A stretch of DNA of 64,000 nucleotides from the NCBI GenBank assembly GCA_018262195.1, contig JAGTRS010000004.1, positions 62,001-126,000 on the forward strand, read 5' to 3'. The notes beneath the pieces are model-generated. The model was not told the DNA's origin. It made no database searches and worked only from the letters and a program-made list of their open reading frames with translations. Shown one piece after another: positions 45,685-55,132 of the stretch. Position numbers and translations under genes: made by a program. The DNA is from Pseudomonadota bacterium. GTDB taxonomy: Bacteria > Pseudomonadota > Gammaproteobacteria > Burkholderiales > Rhodocyclaceae. The first letter of the stretch is position 1, and each line of letters starts with the position of its first letter.

Positions 45685-45957
45685 TCAGGCCTCCTCGTCT
45701 GGATCGGATTCGTATTGGTGATACACCAGCGAGGCCGAGAGAACCCCCGGCATGCGGCGTATTTCCTCAAAGATTTCGACTGTGGCGCCTTCAGAGGCAG
45801 TCTCTATGGAGACGATCATCCGCCCATCTTCAGCAGCAGCATGAAGTTCAACCCCGGCAAGAAGCCGCAACTGCGCGGCCACTTGTTCTGCATCCGCCGG
45901 CAATACGCCGAGGATCAGGCTGGAGATATTGACCCCTTCAGAGACTTTCATGTCCAT
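45685..45957 (-). CDS. napD: NapA maturation chaperone NapD
   Basis: A 90-residue protein ([37 protein letters not shown]) with the ferredoxin-like NapD fold. It binds the NapA Tat signal. Starts are possible at 45957 and 45951; neither has a strong ribosome site. One base separates it from napA. It is the first gene of the nap operon; napC, napE and napF are not in the window. Confidence 0.88.
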   Translation of the reverse strand: MDMKVSEGVNISSLILGVLPADAEQVAAQLRLLAGVELHAAAEDGRMIVSIETASEGATVEIFEEIRRMPGVLSASLVYHQYESDPDEEA

Positions 45958-46077
45958 ACAACGCCCAGTCAGTTTGATGTCAGCTCCAGCAATCTACGCC
46001 CTTCGACATAGGCTGCTTTAGCGCAAATCAAAACGACAGGAATACCCCTAAATTTTTTACAGGTATGTTGACGACGA

Positions 46078-46839
46078 TCAAATGCCGGGGAGCACCCGTC
46101 GCGCGTTGGCGGCCGTTGCCGACATCACGTCGGCCCGGCCAAGGCCGCGCAGCTCGGCGAAGACATCGGCGATACGGACCAATTCAGCGGGCGAGTTGCG
46201 CCCGCCGTTCAGCCAGGCAGGCGGAATATCCGGCGCATCAGTTTCCAGGACAATGGTTTCGAGTGGCAGGTTTTTCGCCAGATCGCGAATCCGCGTCGAA
46301 CCGCTGAATGTCATCGCCCCGCCAAAGCCGAGCGCAAAACCAAGCTTGATGAATTCGTCGGCCTGCTGAGCGCTGCCATTGAAGGCATGAGCAATGCCGC
46401 CGCGGACGCGGATGCGGCGCAATTGCTTGAGGACGGGATCGACGGCTCGCCGTACATGCAGCAGCACCGGCAGATCGAATTCGCGCGCCAGCTTCAGTTG
46501 CTCGACAAAGAAGAACTCCTGCCGTGCCGGATCGATGTCGCTGACAAAAAGGTCCAGGCCAATTTCACCAACAGCGACAGGTCGCTCGCGCGTCAGCCAG
46601 TCGCGCAACACGGCCAGATCATTATCGCTGGCTTGCATCACATACATCGGGTGTATGCCGTAGGCGGCAACACAGCCGGAGCAAGCTTCGACCGTCGCCT
46701 TCGTCTTCTCAAAACCGTCGGCAGCCACAGCAGGAATAACGATACGCCCGACCCCCGCGGCCAGCGCCGCGGCATGCACCTCGGCACGATCCGCATCAAA
46801 CTCGGCCGCGTCAAGGTGGCAATGGGTATCGATCAGCAT
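46078..46839 (-). CDS. TatD-family metal-dependent hydrolase
   Basis: A 253-residue TIM-barrel hydrolase. MLIDTHCHLDAAEFD has the first metal His pair, VGEIGLDLF the metal-binding Glu, LLHVRRAVD and IAHAFNG the later His, and LETDAPDIPPAW the terminal Asp. TatD relatives act as 3'-5' exonucleases or other phosphodiesterases. The ATG at 46839 overlaps the dadA stop (46833), so it is the tail of the gmk-rpoZ-spoT-dadA-tatD run. Confidence 0.88.
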   Translation of the reverse strand: MLIDTHCHLDAAEFDADRAEVHAAALAAGVGRIVIPAVAADGFEKTKATVEACSGCVAAYGIHPMYVMQASDNDLAVLRDWLTRERPVAVGEIGLDLFVSDIDPARQEFFFVEQLKLAREFDLPVLLHVRRAVDPVLKQLRRIRVRGGIAHAFNGSAQQADEFIKLGFALGFGGAMTFSGSTRIRDLAKNLPLETIVLETDAPDIPPAWLNGGRNSPAELVRIADVFAELRGLGRADVMSATAANARRVLPGI

Positions 46840-48086
46840 CGCAGGAAGGGGAAATCCGGATCGGGCCGAGTGCCGCTCATCATTTCGGCCAGCGAGGCAG
46901 CAGAGCCGCAGGCCATTGTCCAGCCCAGCGTGCCATGGCCGGTGTTGAGCCACAGGTTGCGATAGCGCGCCTGGCCGATATAGGGCACGTTCGAGGGAGT
47001 AGCCGGGCGCAAGCCGCACCACAAGGTAGGCTCACCAACGATTTCCAGGCGCGGGAAAAGCTGGCGAGTACGGTCAATCAGTGCCTGGCAGCGCACCGGA
47101 TTGAGTTCGAGGTTGTAGCCATTGAATTCGGCGGTCCCGGCAATGCGCAGTCGATTGCCCAGACGAGAAAAAACCAGCTTGCGCTCGTCGTCGGTCAGGC
47201 TGACCGTCGGTGCCGGACTGCCTTCGGCCAGTGTCAATGTGGCTGAATATCCCTTGGCCGGATAAACCGGCAGGCGGACTCCGATTGGCTTGAGCAATAG
47301 CGGCGAATAGCTGCCAAGGGCGACGACATAGGCATCCGCCGTCAGCAGTTCGGCGCCACCGTCGCCTTGGGCCAGCACACCGGCGATTTTGCTGCCCCCG
47401 GTCGCTATCCGCTCAACCGTCAGACCAAAGCGAAAATCGACGCCCGCTCCTTTGGCGTGCTCGGCCAGGGCATGAGTAAATTTGTTGGCGTCACCGGACT
47501 CGTCCGAACGGGTGTAATCACCACCAACCAGCAAATGGCGCGCACCAGCCAGGGCCGGCTCGATCGACAGGCATTTGTCGACATCGACCGTGTCACGATC
47601 CAGTCCGAATTGACGCATGACCCGGGCCGCTCTGATCGCCGCTGAAAGCTCCTCGCGGTCGGTATAGATGTGCAGGATGCCACGTTCGAGATGATCGTAC
47701 TGCAGCCCCAGTTCTTCGCGCAGGGCCTGCAATCGACCCCGGCTGTAGAGCGCCATGGCGACAATGGCTGCAATATTGCGCCGGGTCCGGCCCGGCAGAC
47801 ATTCGGCCAGAAAGCGCAAGCCCCAGGCCAGTTGTGCCGGATCGGCCCGCCAGCGCCACAGCAGCGGAGCGTCCTCGCGACCAAGCCATTTGAGCACGCG
47901 CGGCAGGATATGCGGATTGGCCCAAGGCTCGGCATGGGAAACCGAGATCTGGCCGCCGTTGGCGAAGCTGGTTTCGTTGCCGGCTACCGGCTGACGGTCG
48001 ACTACCGTGACTTGATGGCCAGCCCGGGCGAGATACCAAGCACTCGTTGTGCCGACAACGCCGGCACCCAGCACGAGCACTCTCAA
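46833..48086 (-). CDS. dadA: D-amino acid dehydrogenase (FAD)
   Basis: A 417-residue DAO-family flavoprotein. The N terminus VLVLGAGVVGTTSAWYLARAGHQVTVVDRQ is the FAD Rossmann site, and the C-terminal CGLRPATPSNVPYIG and LWLNTGHGTLGWTMACGSAASLAEMM are typical of DadA. It oxidises D-amino acids such as D-alanine and delivers electrons to the respiratory chain. The likely start is TTG at 48086, overlapping the spoT TGA by 2 bases; a GTG at 48080 is the alternative. Confidence 0.88.
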   Translation of the reverse strand: MRVLVLGAGVVGTTSAWYLARAGHQVTVVDRQPVAGNETSFANGGQISVSHAEPWANPHILPRVLKWLGREDAPLLWRWRADPAQLAWGLRFLAECLPGRTRRNIAAIVAMALYSRGRLQALREELGLQYDHLERGILHIYTDREELSAAIRAARVMRQFGLDRDTVDVDKCLSIEPALAGARHLLVGGDYTRSDESGDANKFTHALAEHAKGAGVDFRFGLTVERIATGGSKIAGVLAQGDGGAELLTADAYVVALGSYSPLLLKPIGVRLPVYPAKGYSATLTLAEGSPAPTVSLTDDERKLVFSRLGNRLRIAGTAEFNGYNLELNPVRCQALIDRTRQLFPRLEIVGEPTLWCGLRPATPSNVPYIGQARYRNLWLNTGHGTLGWTMACGSAASLAEMMSGTRPDPDFPFLRC

Positions 48087-50236
48087 GTCTCGCCTCCCCT
48101 TTCACGGGTAATCCGGGTGACTTCCGGAATATGGCGCATACCCCGCATCACGGCGGCCAGGTGATTCCGGTGGGCGACCTGAATGGTGAAGCGCAATGAG
48201 GTAAACAGGCGCTCCGGATCGGCGTCCATCGAAACATGCTCGATATTCGAACCGGCCTCGGCAATTGCCGAAGCGACTTGTGCCAGCACGCCGCGCGAAT
48301 TCTTGACCTCGACATTGATACGGATGTCGAACAACTTGCCCTCTTCCGGCTCCCACTCGACATCGATCCACTTCTGCGGCTCGGTCGACCTCGACTTGCG
48401 TATGGTCGGACAGTCGTGCGTGTGGATAACCAGGCCAGTGCCCTTCTTTATCGAACCGATGATCGGATCGCCCGGAATCGGCTGGCAGCAGCGCGCCAGC
48501 TGGATGGCCATACCCTCGGTGCCGTGGATGGCCAGGGTCATGCTGCTCGGCGAATCCTGCGACATGTCTTCACGGGCCAGCAGGCGGCGGGCGACGACCG
48601 AGGGCAGACGTTTGCCGAGACCGATTTCGGTGTAAATCTCCTCCATCGACTTCTGGCCGCCGGACTTGACCAGCTGATCCCAGGCATCGGTCGGAATCGA
48701 AATCGGCACGACACCAAGCGACAACAGCTCCTGGCGCAGCAGGCGCTCGCCAAGACGGGCCGATTCCTCGTTCTGCATGGTGCGCAGGAAATGGCGAATC
48801 TTGCTGCGCGCCCGCCCGGTCTTGACGTAGGTCAGCCAGACCGGATTGGGTGTGGCCTGACCCGAGGTGATGATCTCCACCAGATCGCCGTTGCGCAGCT
48901 CTGTACGCAGCGGTGAAAGATCGTGATTGACCCGCGCCGCCGAGCAATGATGACCCACGTCGGTGTGCACCGCGTAGGCAAAATCGACCACCGTCGCACC
49001 GCGCGGCATGGCCATGATCTTGCCCTTGGGCGTGAAAACATAGACCTCGTCGGGGAAGAGGTCGATCTTGACGTTCTCGAAGAACTCCGACGAATCGCTG
49101 GTCTGCATTTCGAGCAGCGACTGCAGCCACTTGTGCGTCTTGATCTGCAGATCGGCGCTGCTCTCGTCCATGTCCTTGTACAGCCAGTGCGCCGCCACGC
49201 CTTCCTGCGCCACATTGTGCATTTCGCGGGTGCGGATCTGGACTTCTACCGGCGTACCGTAGGGGCCGATCAGCGTCGTGTGCAAGGACTGGTAGCCGTT
49301 GGCCTTGGGAATCGCGATGTAGTCCTTGAACTTGCCGGGCACCGGCTTGAACAGGCTATGCAGGGCACCGAGCGCCAGATAGCAGGTCGGCACGTTGTCG
49401 ACAACGACGCGAAAACCGTAGATATCCAGCACCTGTGAAAACGACAGGTGCTTTTCCTTCATCTTGCGGAAGATGGAATACAGGCTCTTCTCGCGGCCAA
49501 AAACCTCGGCCCGCAAACCGGCATGTTGAAGCTTTTCCTGAATGCCATCGAGAATCTGGGTGAGTAATTCCCGGCGGTTACCGCGTGCTGCACTGAGCGC
49601 CTTCGACAGCACCTCGGCACGATGCGGATGGATCAGCTCGAACGAAGTATCCTGCAACTCGCGGTAGAGCTTGTTCAGGCCCAGGCGCAGCGCAATCGGC
49701 GCGTAGATTTCCAGTGTTTCCCGGGCGATGCGGGCGCGTTTGTCAGCGCGCATTGCCGACATCGTCGCCAGATTGTGCTGGCGGTCAGCCAGTTTGATCA
49801 GCACGACGCGCAAATCGCGCGCCATGGCCATCAGCATCTTGCGGAAATTCTCGGCCTGCGCCTCCTGATAGGAAGCGAACTCCATCTTGTCGAGCTTGGA
49901 AAGACCATCGACCAGCTCGGCCACTTCCTTGCCGAATTTCTCGGCAAGCTCGTGCTTCGTCGCACCGGTATCTTCGAGTACGTCGTGCAGCAAAGCCGCA
50001 CAGACCGCATCGGCATCCATTCGCCACTCAACCACCGCACCGGCAACCGCCAGCGGGTGGGTGATGTAGGGCTCGCCTGACATGCGCCGCTGACTGGCAT
50101 GCGCACGGGCTGCAAAGGCATATGCAGCCTTGACTCTCTCTACATCAACAGGGGATAGGTAATCGAGACTATCGAGGAAGACCTGGTAGGCGGCTTCCTC
50201 ATAAGCAGGCGGTTTAGTTGACGGCACGGATCCCAT
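48083..50236 (-). CDS. spoT: bifunctional (p)ppGpp synthetase/hydrolase
   Basis: A 717-residue RelA/SpoT homologue with the HD hydrolase domain (ITHPLAVAGAV, ALLHDVLEDT intact), synthetase domain (YGFRVVVDNVPTCYLALGALH, KDYIAIPKANGYQSLHTTL, VEVQIRT), TGS domain (VYVFTPKGKIMAMPRGATVVDFAY) and C-terminal ACT domain. The intact HDxxED motif argues for SpoT-type bifunctionality, not RelA. It follows rpoZ by 21 bases in the conserved gmk-rpoZ-spoT order. Confidence 0.95.
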   Translation of the reverse strand: MGSVPSTKPPAYEEAAYQVFLDSLDYLSPVDVERVKAAYAFAARAHASQRRMSGEPYITHPLAVAGAVVEWRMDADAVCAALLHDVLEDTGATKHELAEKFGKEVAELVDGLSKLDKMEFASYQEAQAENFRKMLMAMARDLRVVLIKLADRQHNLATMSAMRADKRARIARETLEIYAPIALRLGLNKLYRELQDTSFELIHPHRAEVLSKALSAARGNRRELLTQILDGIQEKLQHAGLRAEVFGREKSLYSIFRKMKEKHLSFSQVLDIYGFRVVVDNVPTCYLALGALHSLFKPVPGKFKDYIAIPKANGYQSLHTTLIGPYGTPVEVQIRTREMHNVAQEGVAAHWLYKDMDESSADLQIKTHKWLQSLLEMQTSDSSEFFENVKIDLFPDEVYVFTPKGKIMAMPRGATVVDFAYAVHTDVGHHCSAARVNHDLSPLRTELRNGDLVEIITSGQATPNPVWLTYVKTGRARSKIRHFLRTMQNEESARLGERLLRQELLSLGVVPISIPTDAWDQLVKSGGQKSMEEIYTEIGLGKRLPSVVARRLLAREDMSQDSPSSMTLAIHGTEGMAIQLARCCQPIPGDPIIGSIKKGTGLVIHTHDCPTIRKSRSTEPQKWIDVEWEPEEGKLFDIRINVEVKNSRGVLAQVASAIAEAGSNIEHVSMDADPERLFTSLRFTIQVAHRNHLAAVMRGMRHIPEVTRITRERGGET

Positions 50237-50257
50237 CAGTCTTCACCGCCTCTGCTT

Positions 50258-50464
50258 TCAGGCCTGGCCGCGGTTCAGCACTTCCAGACCCACTTTGCCG
50301 GCACCCATTTCCTTCAGTGCAACGACAGTCGGCTTGTGCTTTTCAGCATCAACCAGCGGGGTGGCCCCGTTGGCCAGCTGGCGGGCACGATGTGCAGCAG
50401 CGAGGGTCATCTGGAAACGGTTCGGAATTCTTTTCAGGCAGTCATCAACGGTAACGCGGGCCAT
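50258..50464 (-). CDS. rpoZ: RNA polymerase omega subunit
   Basis: A 68-residue omega subunit ([33 protein letters not shown]), assisting beta' folding and forming part of the ppGpp site. The ATG at 50464 gives the standard length. It lies between gmk and spoT, with 15 bases to gmk. Confidence 0.95.
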   Translation of the reverse strand: MARVTVDDCLKRIPNRFQMTLAAAHRARQLANGATPLVDAEKHKPTVVALKEMGAGKVGLEVLNRGQA

Positions 50465-50479
50465 GGTAAACCTCAAAAA

Positions 50480-51088
50480 TCAGATCATTCTTTCAAACAG
50501 GGCGGCGTGACGTGCACGTTGCGCCCCAAAGCTCAGGCTGGATGCGCGCACAACTGCGCGCAAATCTTCCAGTGCCTGCGCTAACTGGTCGTTAATAATA
50601 ACATAGTCAAATTCCCCGACATGGCGCATTTCCGCTTGCGCTGCGGCCAAGCGGCGGGCGATGACATCGGCGCTGTCGGTACCGCGCCCGGTCAGACGAC
50701 GGGTTAATTCCTCCATCGAGGGCGGCAGGATGAAGACCCCGATTGCCAGCGGAAACAACGAACGCACCTGCTGCGCACCCTGCCAGTCGATTTCAAGCAG
50801 CACATCGTGACCGGCGGCCAACTGGTCGGCAATCCATTTCTTCGACGTGCCGTAGAAATTGCCATGCACCTCAGCCCATTCCAGAAATTCCTGGCGGGCG
50901 ATCATGGCGTGAAATTCTGTCGCCTCGACGAAGTGATATTCACGCCCGTTTTGCTCGCCTGGTCGCGGCTGACGCGTCGTGTAGGAGATGGAGAGATGCA
51001 CGCTCGATTTCTGCTCCAGCAGCATGCGGACCAGCGTGGTCTTACCGGCCCCGGACGGGGCTGCGATAACAAAGAGATTTCCAGCCAT
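50480..51088 (-). CDS. gmk: guanylate kinase
   Basis: A 202-residue GMP kinase: P-loop APSGAGKTTLVR at the N terminus, SYTTRQPRPGEQNGREYHFV GMP-binding segment and LLEIDWQGAQQVR. It phosphorylates GMP to GDP. In many betaproteobacteria it follows yicC directly; here a sensor kinase and the integrated element lie between the two. Confidence 0.96.
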   Translation of the reverse strand: MAGNLFVIAAPSGAGKTTLVRMLLEQKSSVHLSISYTTRQPRPGEQNGREYHFVEATEFHAMIARQEFLEWAEVHGNFYGTSKKWIADQLAAGHDVLLEIDWQGAQQVRSLFPLAIGVFILPPSMEELTRRLTGRGTDSADVIARRLAAAQAEMRHVGEFDYVIINDQLAQALEDLRAVVRASSLSFGAQRARHAALFERMI

Positions 51089-51130
51089 GGGTTCGTTCCT
51101 GAACTAAGCGGCGCCTGGCACCAAAGATCT

Positions 51131-53716
51131 TTATTGTAACGGCCCCCGCGCCAGCCAGTATTCAAGCACCGCTTGCAGGCGCTCCGGCTCTACAGGCTTG
51201 GCGAGGTGGTCATTCATCCCGGCCGCCAGACAACGCTCCCGGTCTTCAGCAAAGGCATTGGCGGTCAGCGCGATGATCGGTGTCGTCACACCTCCCGGCA
51301 GGGCCCGAATGCATCGGGTAGCCTCCAAACCATCCATCCCGGGCATCAGCATATCCATCAGGATCAGATCGTAGGTCGTGGTCTGCACCTTGGCGATGGC
51401 CTGCTCGGCATTCTCGGCCAGATCAACTGGCACACCAGTCATCTCGTCAATGAGAACTGCAGCCACCTCGCGATTCAGCGGATCGTCCTCGACCAGCAGG
51501 ATACGTGCTGAACGCAACCTCGAGCCGCCTTCGGCTTCTACCTTCCCGGATAATCCAGCCAAGGCACCGGGCGCCGCCGCATCGATCTTTCCGAAGCGCG
51601 CCGTCAGCCAGAAGGTGCTACCAGCCCCCAGCTCACTAATCACGCCCGCCTGCCCACCCATCAACTCCGCCAGACGCTGGGTGATCGCCAAACCCAGCCC
51701 TGTGCCGCCATATTTGCGGGTGGTCGAATTATCGGCCTGCTCGAAGGGGCGGAACAGCTTGGACAACACATCGTCGGCGATACCAATACCGCTGTCTTGA
51801 ACCTCAAAACGGACCAGCAGCGCACGCGCATCCTCTTCAAGGACCACAGCCCGGAGAGTAATCGTACCGGCCTCGGTAAATTTGATCGCATTGCCAACAT
51901 AGTTGAGCAAGGCCTGGCTCAGTCGCGTGCAATCGCCGACCAGCACCGGCGGCAAGGCACCAACCATGGTCCTGAAAGCCAAGCCTTTGGACTGGGCCCG
52001 CTCGGCGCACAAGCCGACCAGTCGCTCGACCACGTCGACAACACGGAAAGGCTTGGACTCAAGTACCAGTTTGCCTGATTCGATTTTCGAGATATCGAGC
52101 ACATCGTTGATGATCGCCAGCAAGTGCTCTGCCGAGCCCATGATCTTGTCGAGGCGGTCCGCCTGTTTCGGCGTAACGCCATCGCGTCGAAGCAGATGGG
52201 CAAAGCCGATGATGGCATTCATCGGTGTCCGGATTTCGTGGCTCATGTTGGCAAGGAAGGCGCTCTTGGCTCGATTTGCCGATTCAGCCGCATCCTTCGC
52301 CCCTTCCAGCTGAGCCGTCCGGTCACGCACCAGCTCCTCAAGGTGCTGACGATAGTTTTCCAGCTCCCGGGCATTACGCTTCGGCTCATCAATATCGGTA
52401 ATCAGGCCAACCAGCCCGACGAAGTTTCCTTGTTCATCAAGCAGGCGACGGCCACACAGGAAGCCCCAGAAAATCGTGCCGTCGCGCTTGACATATTCCC
52501 GCTCCAGACGAACAAACGGAATCTCGCTGGCCATCAGTTTCAGCATTTTCTCGCGCCCGACATTCCTTTCCTCTGGATGAATCAGCGAAACATACTCACT
52601 ACCGATCAAGGCATCGAGCGGCAAACCCCACATCGCCGACATCCGTTCGTTGGCCAGCACGATTTTCCCGGCAGGATCGACCAGGAAAATCGCCCCATCC
52701 GACGTGTCGAAGATGGTCCGCAACATGCGCTCGCGCTCACCCAGCCGGCGAGCATATCCATACAGCATGTAAACAGTGCCACCACTCAGCCCCAGAAACA
52801 GCAGCAAAAGCGTCAAAACCCCGTATAGCTGGTGCTTCCAGGGTGCGAGATATGAGTCCTCAGGCACGCCAACGTTGATATAGAAGCGGTAATCTGGATT
52901 GAGCCGATAGGCATGCAGGCGACGTATGCCATCGATACTGGTCGCGCCGGATACATAAACACCAACCTGCGGGTTGGCTTCAAGCGATTCCCGGAAGTCT
53001 TGTGATATTTTTGTCGAGCCGTAGTCGGCGACTGCATCGTTCCAGGGCACTCGGGCCAGCAAGGCGAGATCAGGTCCCCGCATGGCGACAGACCCGCGCT
53101 GTCCGATCTGTAGCGAAGAGAATTGCTGCGTAAAATGTTCCAGCCCGACGCTGGCGAGAGCGATTCCAGAAAATCCGCCCCCGACATCTGGCAGACGACG
53201 AGCCAGAATGATCGCCCACTTGCCGCTAATCCGCCCGCGTACCGGCTTCGAGATCAGCAGACCAGAAGCAGGGTCATCACGCAGTTGCATGAAGTAATCG
53301 CGATCTTCAATGATGGCACTCTGGCCCGTGCCACCATCGGTGCCAAGGATGACCGCGCCCGCTGAATTGGCGATGCGAATCGCCACCAGGGGTTTGAGTC
53401 GATCGCGCTGGCGAGCCAGAAAACGGTCTACTGCCAACGCGTCGACCGCTCCTTTCTCGTTCAGGCCCGCATACTCATCAATAGCGGCCCGCAGGATGAG
53501 ATCGACCTTTTCCAGGTTGGCCGCAACATCTCGCTCGAGCAACATCGAAAGGTTCTCGACCTCAAGCTGCGCCTTTTGACTTTGCTGCTCGAAGCTGGTG
53601 TGCATGAAATAAGCCACCAGCGCTACGACCGACAACACAACAATCAGCCAGCCGATCACAAATCGCCGCGTCAACTCCGTGGCGGACAGTGTCGAAAACT
53701 GGCTGGCTTGCTGCAT
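51131..53716 (-). CDS. membrane hybrid sensor histidine kinase
   Basis: An 861-residue kinase. TM1 (FVIGWLIVVLSVVALVAYFMH, about residues 18-38) and TM2 (LYGVLTLLLLFLGLSGGTVYML, about 300) flank a periplasmic Cache-like sensor. Then come PAS (about 345-460), a coiled coil, HisKA (phospho-His in FLANMSHEIRTPMNAI), HATPase and a C-terminal receiver (ILLVEDDPLNREV, LILMDMLMPGMDG). No Hpt domain is visible, so phosphotransfer needs a partner elsewhere. ATG at 53716 follows GGTGGAT; a GTG at 53722 is possible. It ends 43 bases before gmk. Signal unknown. Confidence 0.88.
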   Translation of the reverse strand: MQQASQFSTLSATELTRRFVIGWLIVVLSVVALVAYFMHTSFEQQSQKAQLEVENLSMLLERDVAANLEKVDLILRAAIDEYAGLNEKGAVDALAVDRFLARQRDRLKPLVAIRIANSAGAVILGTDGGTGQSAIIEDRDYFMQLRDDPASGLLISKPVRGRISGKWAIILARRLPDVGGGFSGIALASVGLEHFTQQFSSLQIGQRGSVAMRGPDLALLARVPWNDAVADYGSTKISQDFRESLEANPQVGVYVSGATSIDGIRRLHAYRLNPDYRFYINVGVPEDSYLAPWKHQLYGVLTLLLLFLGLSGGTVYMLYGYARRLGERERMLRTIFDTSDGAIFLVDPAGKIVLANERMSAMWGLPLDALIGSEYVSLIHPEERNVGREKMLKLMASEIPFVRLEREYVKRDGTIFWGFLCGRRLLDEQGNFVGLVGLITDIDEPKRNARELENYRQHLEELVRDRTAQLEGAKDAAESANRAKSAFLANMSHEIRTPMNAIIGFAHLLRRDGVTPKQADRLDKIMGSAEHLLAIINDVLDISKIESGKLVLESKPFRVVDVVERLVGLCAERAQSKGLAFRTMVGALPPVLVGDCTRLSQALLNYVGNAIKFTEAGTITLRAVVLEEDARALLVRFEVQDSGIGIADDVLSKLFRPFEQADNSTTRKYGGTGLGLAITQRLAELMGGQAGVISELGAGSTFWLTARFGKIDAAAPGALAGLSGKVEAEGGSRLRSARILLVEDDPLNREVAAVLIDEMTGVPVDLAENAEQAIAKVQTTTYDLILMDMLMPGMDGLEATRCIRALPGGVTTPIIALTANAFAEDRERCLAAGMNDHLAKPVEPERLQAVLEYWLARGPLQ

Positions 53717-53808
53717 ATCCACCCGTTTATTCGAGATTGAATCTAAATCAGTAGTAGCAGGCGTAAAGCCCCGCCAGCACTGATTTTTTGTTATTCGATT
53801 TTTGGCGG

Positions 53809-53853
53809 GGGTACACGCTTGGGTACACGTTTTTCATGGGCTTACCTGATACG
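53809..53853 (+). repeat. left boundary repeat (attL candidate)
   Basis: GGGTACAC occurs twice at 12-base spacing (53809, 53821) and is followed by ATGGGCTTACCTGATACG. Aligned without gaps, 31 of 45 bases agree with the right copy at 62882-62926. An inverted pair CCCCGCCA (53769) / TGGCGGGG (53803) abuts it. The flank from 53854 to 54133 is AT-rich and otherwise empty except for the sigma-54 promoter. Confidence 0.5.
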
Positions 53854-54073
53854 CTGTGATGCAATTAATTATATCCACCAGTTGATCTACAAGACGACAT
53901 ACCGTCAAAAGAGCAGTCAGGGTTCATTCAAAGGTAATTTTCCACTTTGCCACATCAAGCTGTTTTCGACGACTGAAAAACTGTCGGAAAATCTTACATA
54001 ATCAACCCCAGCAACCACACTCGTAAATTATTAATTAAATTAAATCAATCATATAGGGGTTGGATATTATTTA

Positions 54074-54089
54074 TGGCCCGCTTATTGCT
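54074..54089 (+). promoter_or_regulatory. sigma-54 promoter of PEP-CTERM gene
   Basis: TGGCCCGCTTATTGCT matches the sigma-54 consensus TGGCACG-N4-TTGCW at all but one fixed position, with correct spacing. The transcript would start near 54101, about 33 bases before the ATG, and would include the AAGGGG ribosome site. Sigma-54 control by PrsK/PrsR is known for PEP-CTERM genes. Confidence 0.75.
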
Positions 54090-54133
54090 TGCCTTAATAG
54101 TCGATATATTCTAAATTTTCAAGGGGAATAATA

Positions 54134-54748
54134 ATGAAATCTGCGACGCGTAAGTTTGCTTTAGTAGTTGCCGCATGCTGCATGTCTTTGGGAGCACAAG
54201 CTAACGTTCTTAGAAGTATCATTTCCGAGGACGCCCCTGGGACCAATGGCGCATGGTCGTTCGGAACGATATTCACGGTTGGCGCGAATAACCTTAATGT
54301 CACATCATTAGGTGCCTACGATTTCGGGGGTGACGGCTTCACTACTGGACAAATCACAGTCGGAATATTCGACGAGATTTCTAGCGCGTTGCTGGTATCG
54401 ACAAACGTCCTGTCCAGCGATCCTCTTCTAGGTTTGTACCGTTATTCGTCCGTCAATATCGACCTGCTTGCGGGTCACCAATACAGGTTAGTTGCCGATA
54501 GCGGTTCCGATAATTACATTCAGGGAAATGGCACTTGGACTTTCTCTAGTGATGTTACCTTCAACGGCTATGGATACTGCTCAGGAACCTCCCTGACGAA
54601 ATGCGACAACAATACTGAAGGTGACTATGGCATGGCTAACCTTCAATACAATGTTGGATCTCAATCCGTACCGGAACCGGCCAGCCTTGCCCTTCTTGGC
54701 CTTGGTCTCGTCGGTCTGGTTGCTTCCCGCCGTCGCAAGACCGCCTAA
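54134..54748 (+). CDS. PEP-CTERM sorted exported protein
   Basis: A 204-residue secreted protein. The signal peptide is KFALVVAACCMSLGAQA (residues 7-23). The middle is beta-rich and Gly/Asn/Ser-rich with two Cys pairs. The C terminus is the canonical sorting signal: VPEPASLALLGLGLVGLVASRRR (PEP motif, hydrophobic helix, Arg cluster), cut by an exosortase. Such proteins end up at the cell surface or in exopolysaccharide and often aid floc formation. It is the only plus-strand gene of the integrated element and looks like cargo. Confidence 0.88.
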   Translation: MKSATRKFALVVAACCMSLGAQANVLRSIISEDAPGTNGAWSFGTIFTVGANNLNVTSLGAYDFGGDGFTTGQITVGIFDEISSALLVSTNVLSSDPLLGLYRYSSVNIDLLAGHQYRLVADSGSDNYIQGNGTWTFSSDVTFNGYGYCSGTSLTKCDNNTEGDYGMANLQYNVGSQSVPEPASLALLGLGLVGLVASRRRKTA

Positions 54749-54768
54749 GCAAGCCGTACTCAGTACTG

Positions 54769-54793
54769 AACCCGCCTTCGTGGCGGGTTTTTC
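54769..54793 (+). terminator. rho-independent terminator of PEP-CTERM gene
   Basis: AACCCGCC-TTCGT-GGCGGGTT followed by a short T run, 20 bases after the stop codon. Confidence 0.88.
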
Positions 54794-55132
54794 GTTTCTG
54801 GTATTGCCAAACAGATGAAGGCTAGTCGCACTGGTCAGCCATCCGATTCATGGTCTCAAGCCGACCCTCGAACAGCCCTGGCATTCCGCCTTCAAGACCA
54901 ATATCAGCAAATCGTTACGGCTTTGCAGCCGAACCCCTCAAAGGCTGGTTGCACGATTTGAATTATTTCTGGGCGACGATTTTTTCTCTGCGTGAGATAC
55001 CGGTCGGTGTCCAGCCTGAAGCCCCCCCAGACTTATACCCCACCCCTGCCCCAGAAAAGTGTACGTTTAGCAAAATGAATATTACTGGTCGGTTTCCGGG
55101 TACGTTCCCCTAGACTTTCGCCCCCCCTCCCT
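54794..55132. other. intergenic stretch in element
   Basis: About 340 bases between the PEP-CTERM terminator and the last of the minus-strand element genes. Two or three short open frames lack family resemblance. C-rich tracts occur near 55025 and 55123. No RNA gene or repeat recognised. Confidence 0.4.

Noticed and set aside
43665..45932. Long open frame on the plus strand opposite napA and napD
   Set aside because: It is antisense to a gene with clear motifs and codon bias; high GC creates such open shadow frames, and the translation has no family features.
46043..46065. Possible NarL/NarP site (TACCCCT and ACAGGTA) upstream of napD
   Set aside because: The arms are 9 bases apart, not the 7-2-7 arrangement, and one half departs from the heptamer consensus; too weak to list.
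53769..53810. CCCCGCCA / TGGCGGGG inverted pair with AT-rich loop as a terminator
   Set aside because: It lies upstream of the sensor kinase start with a long loop and no proper T run; it may be part of the left att region but is not a convincing terminator.
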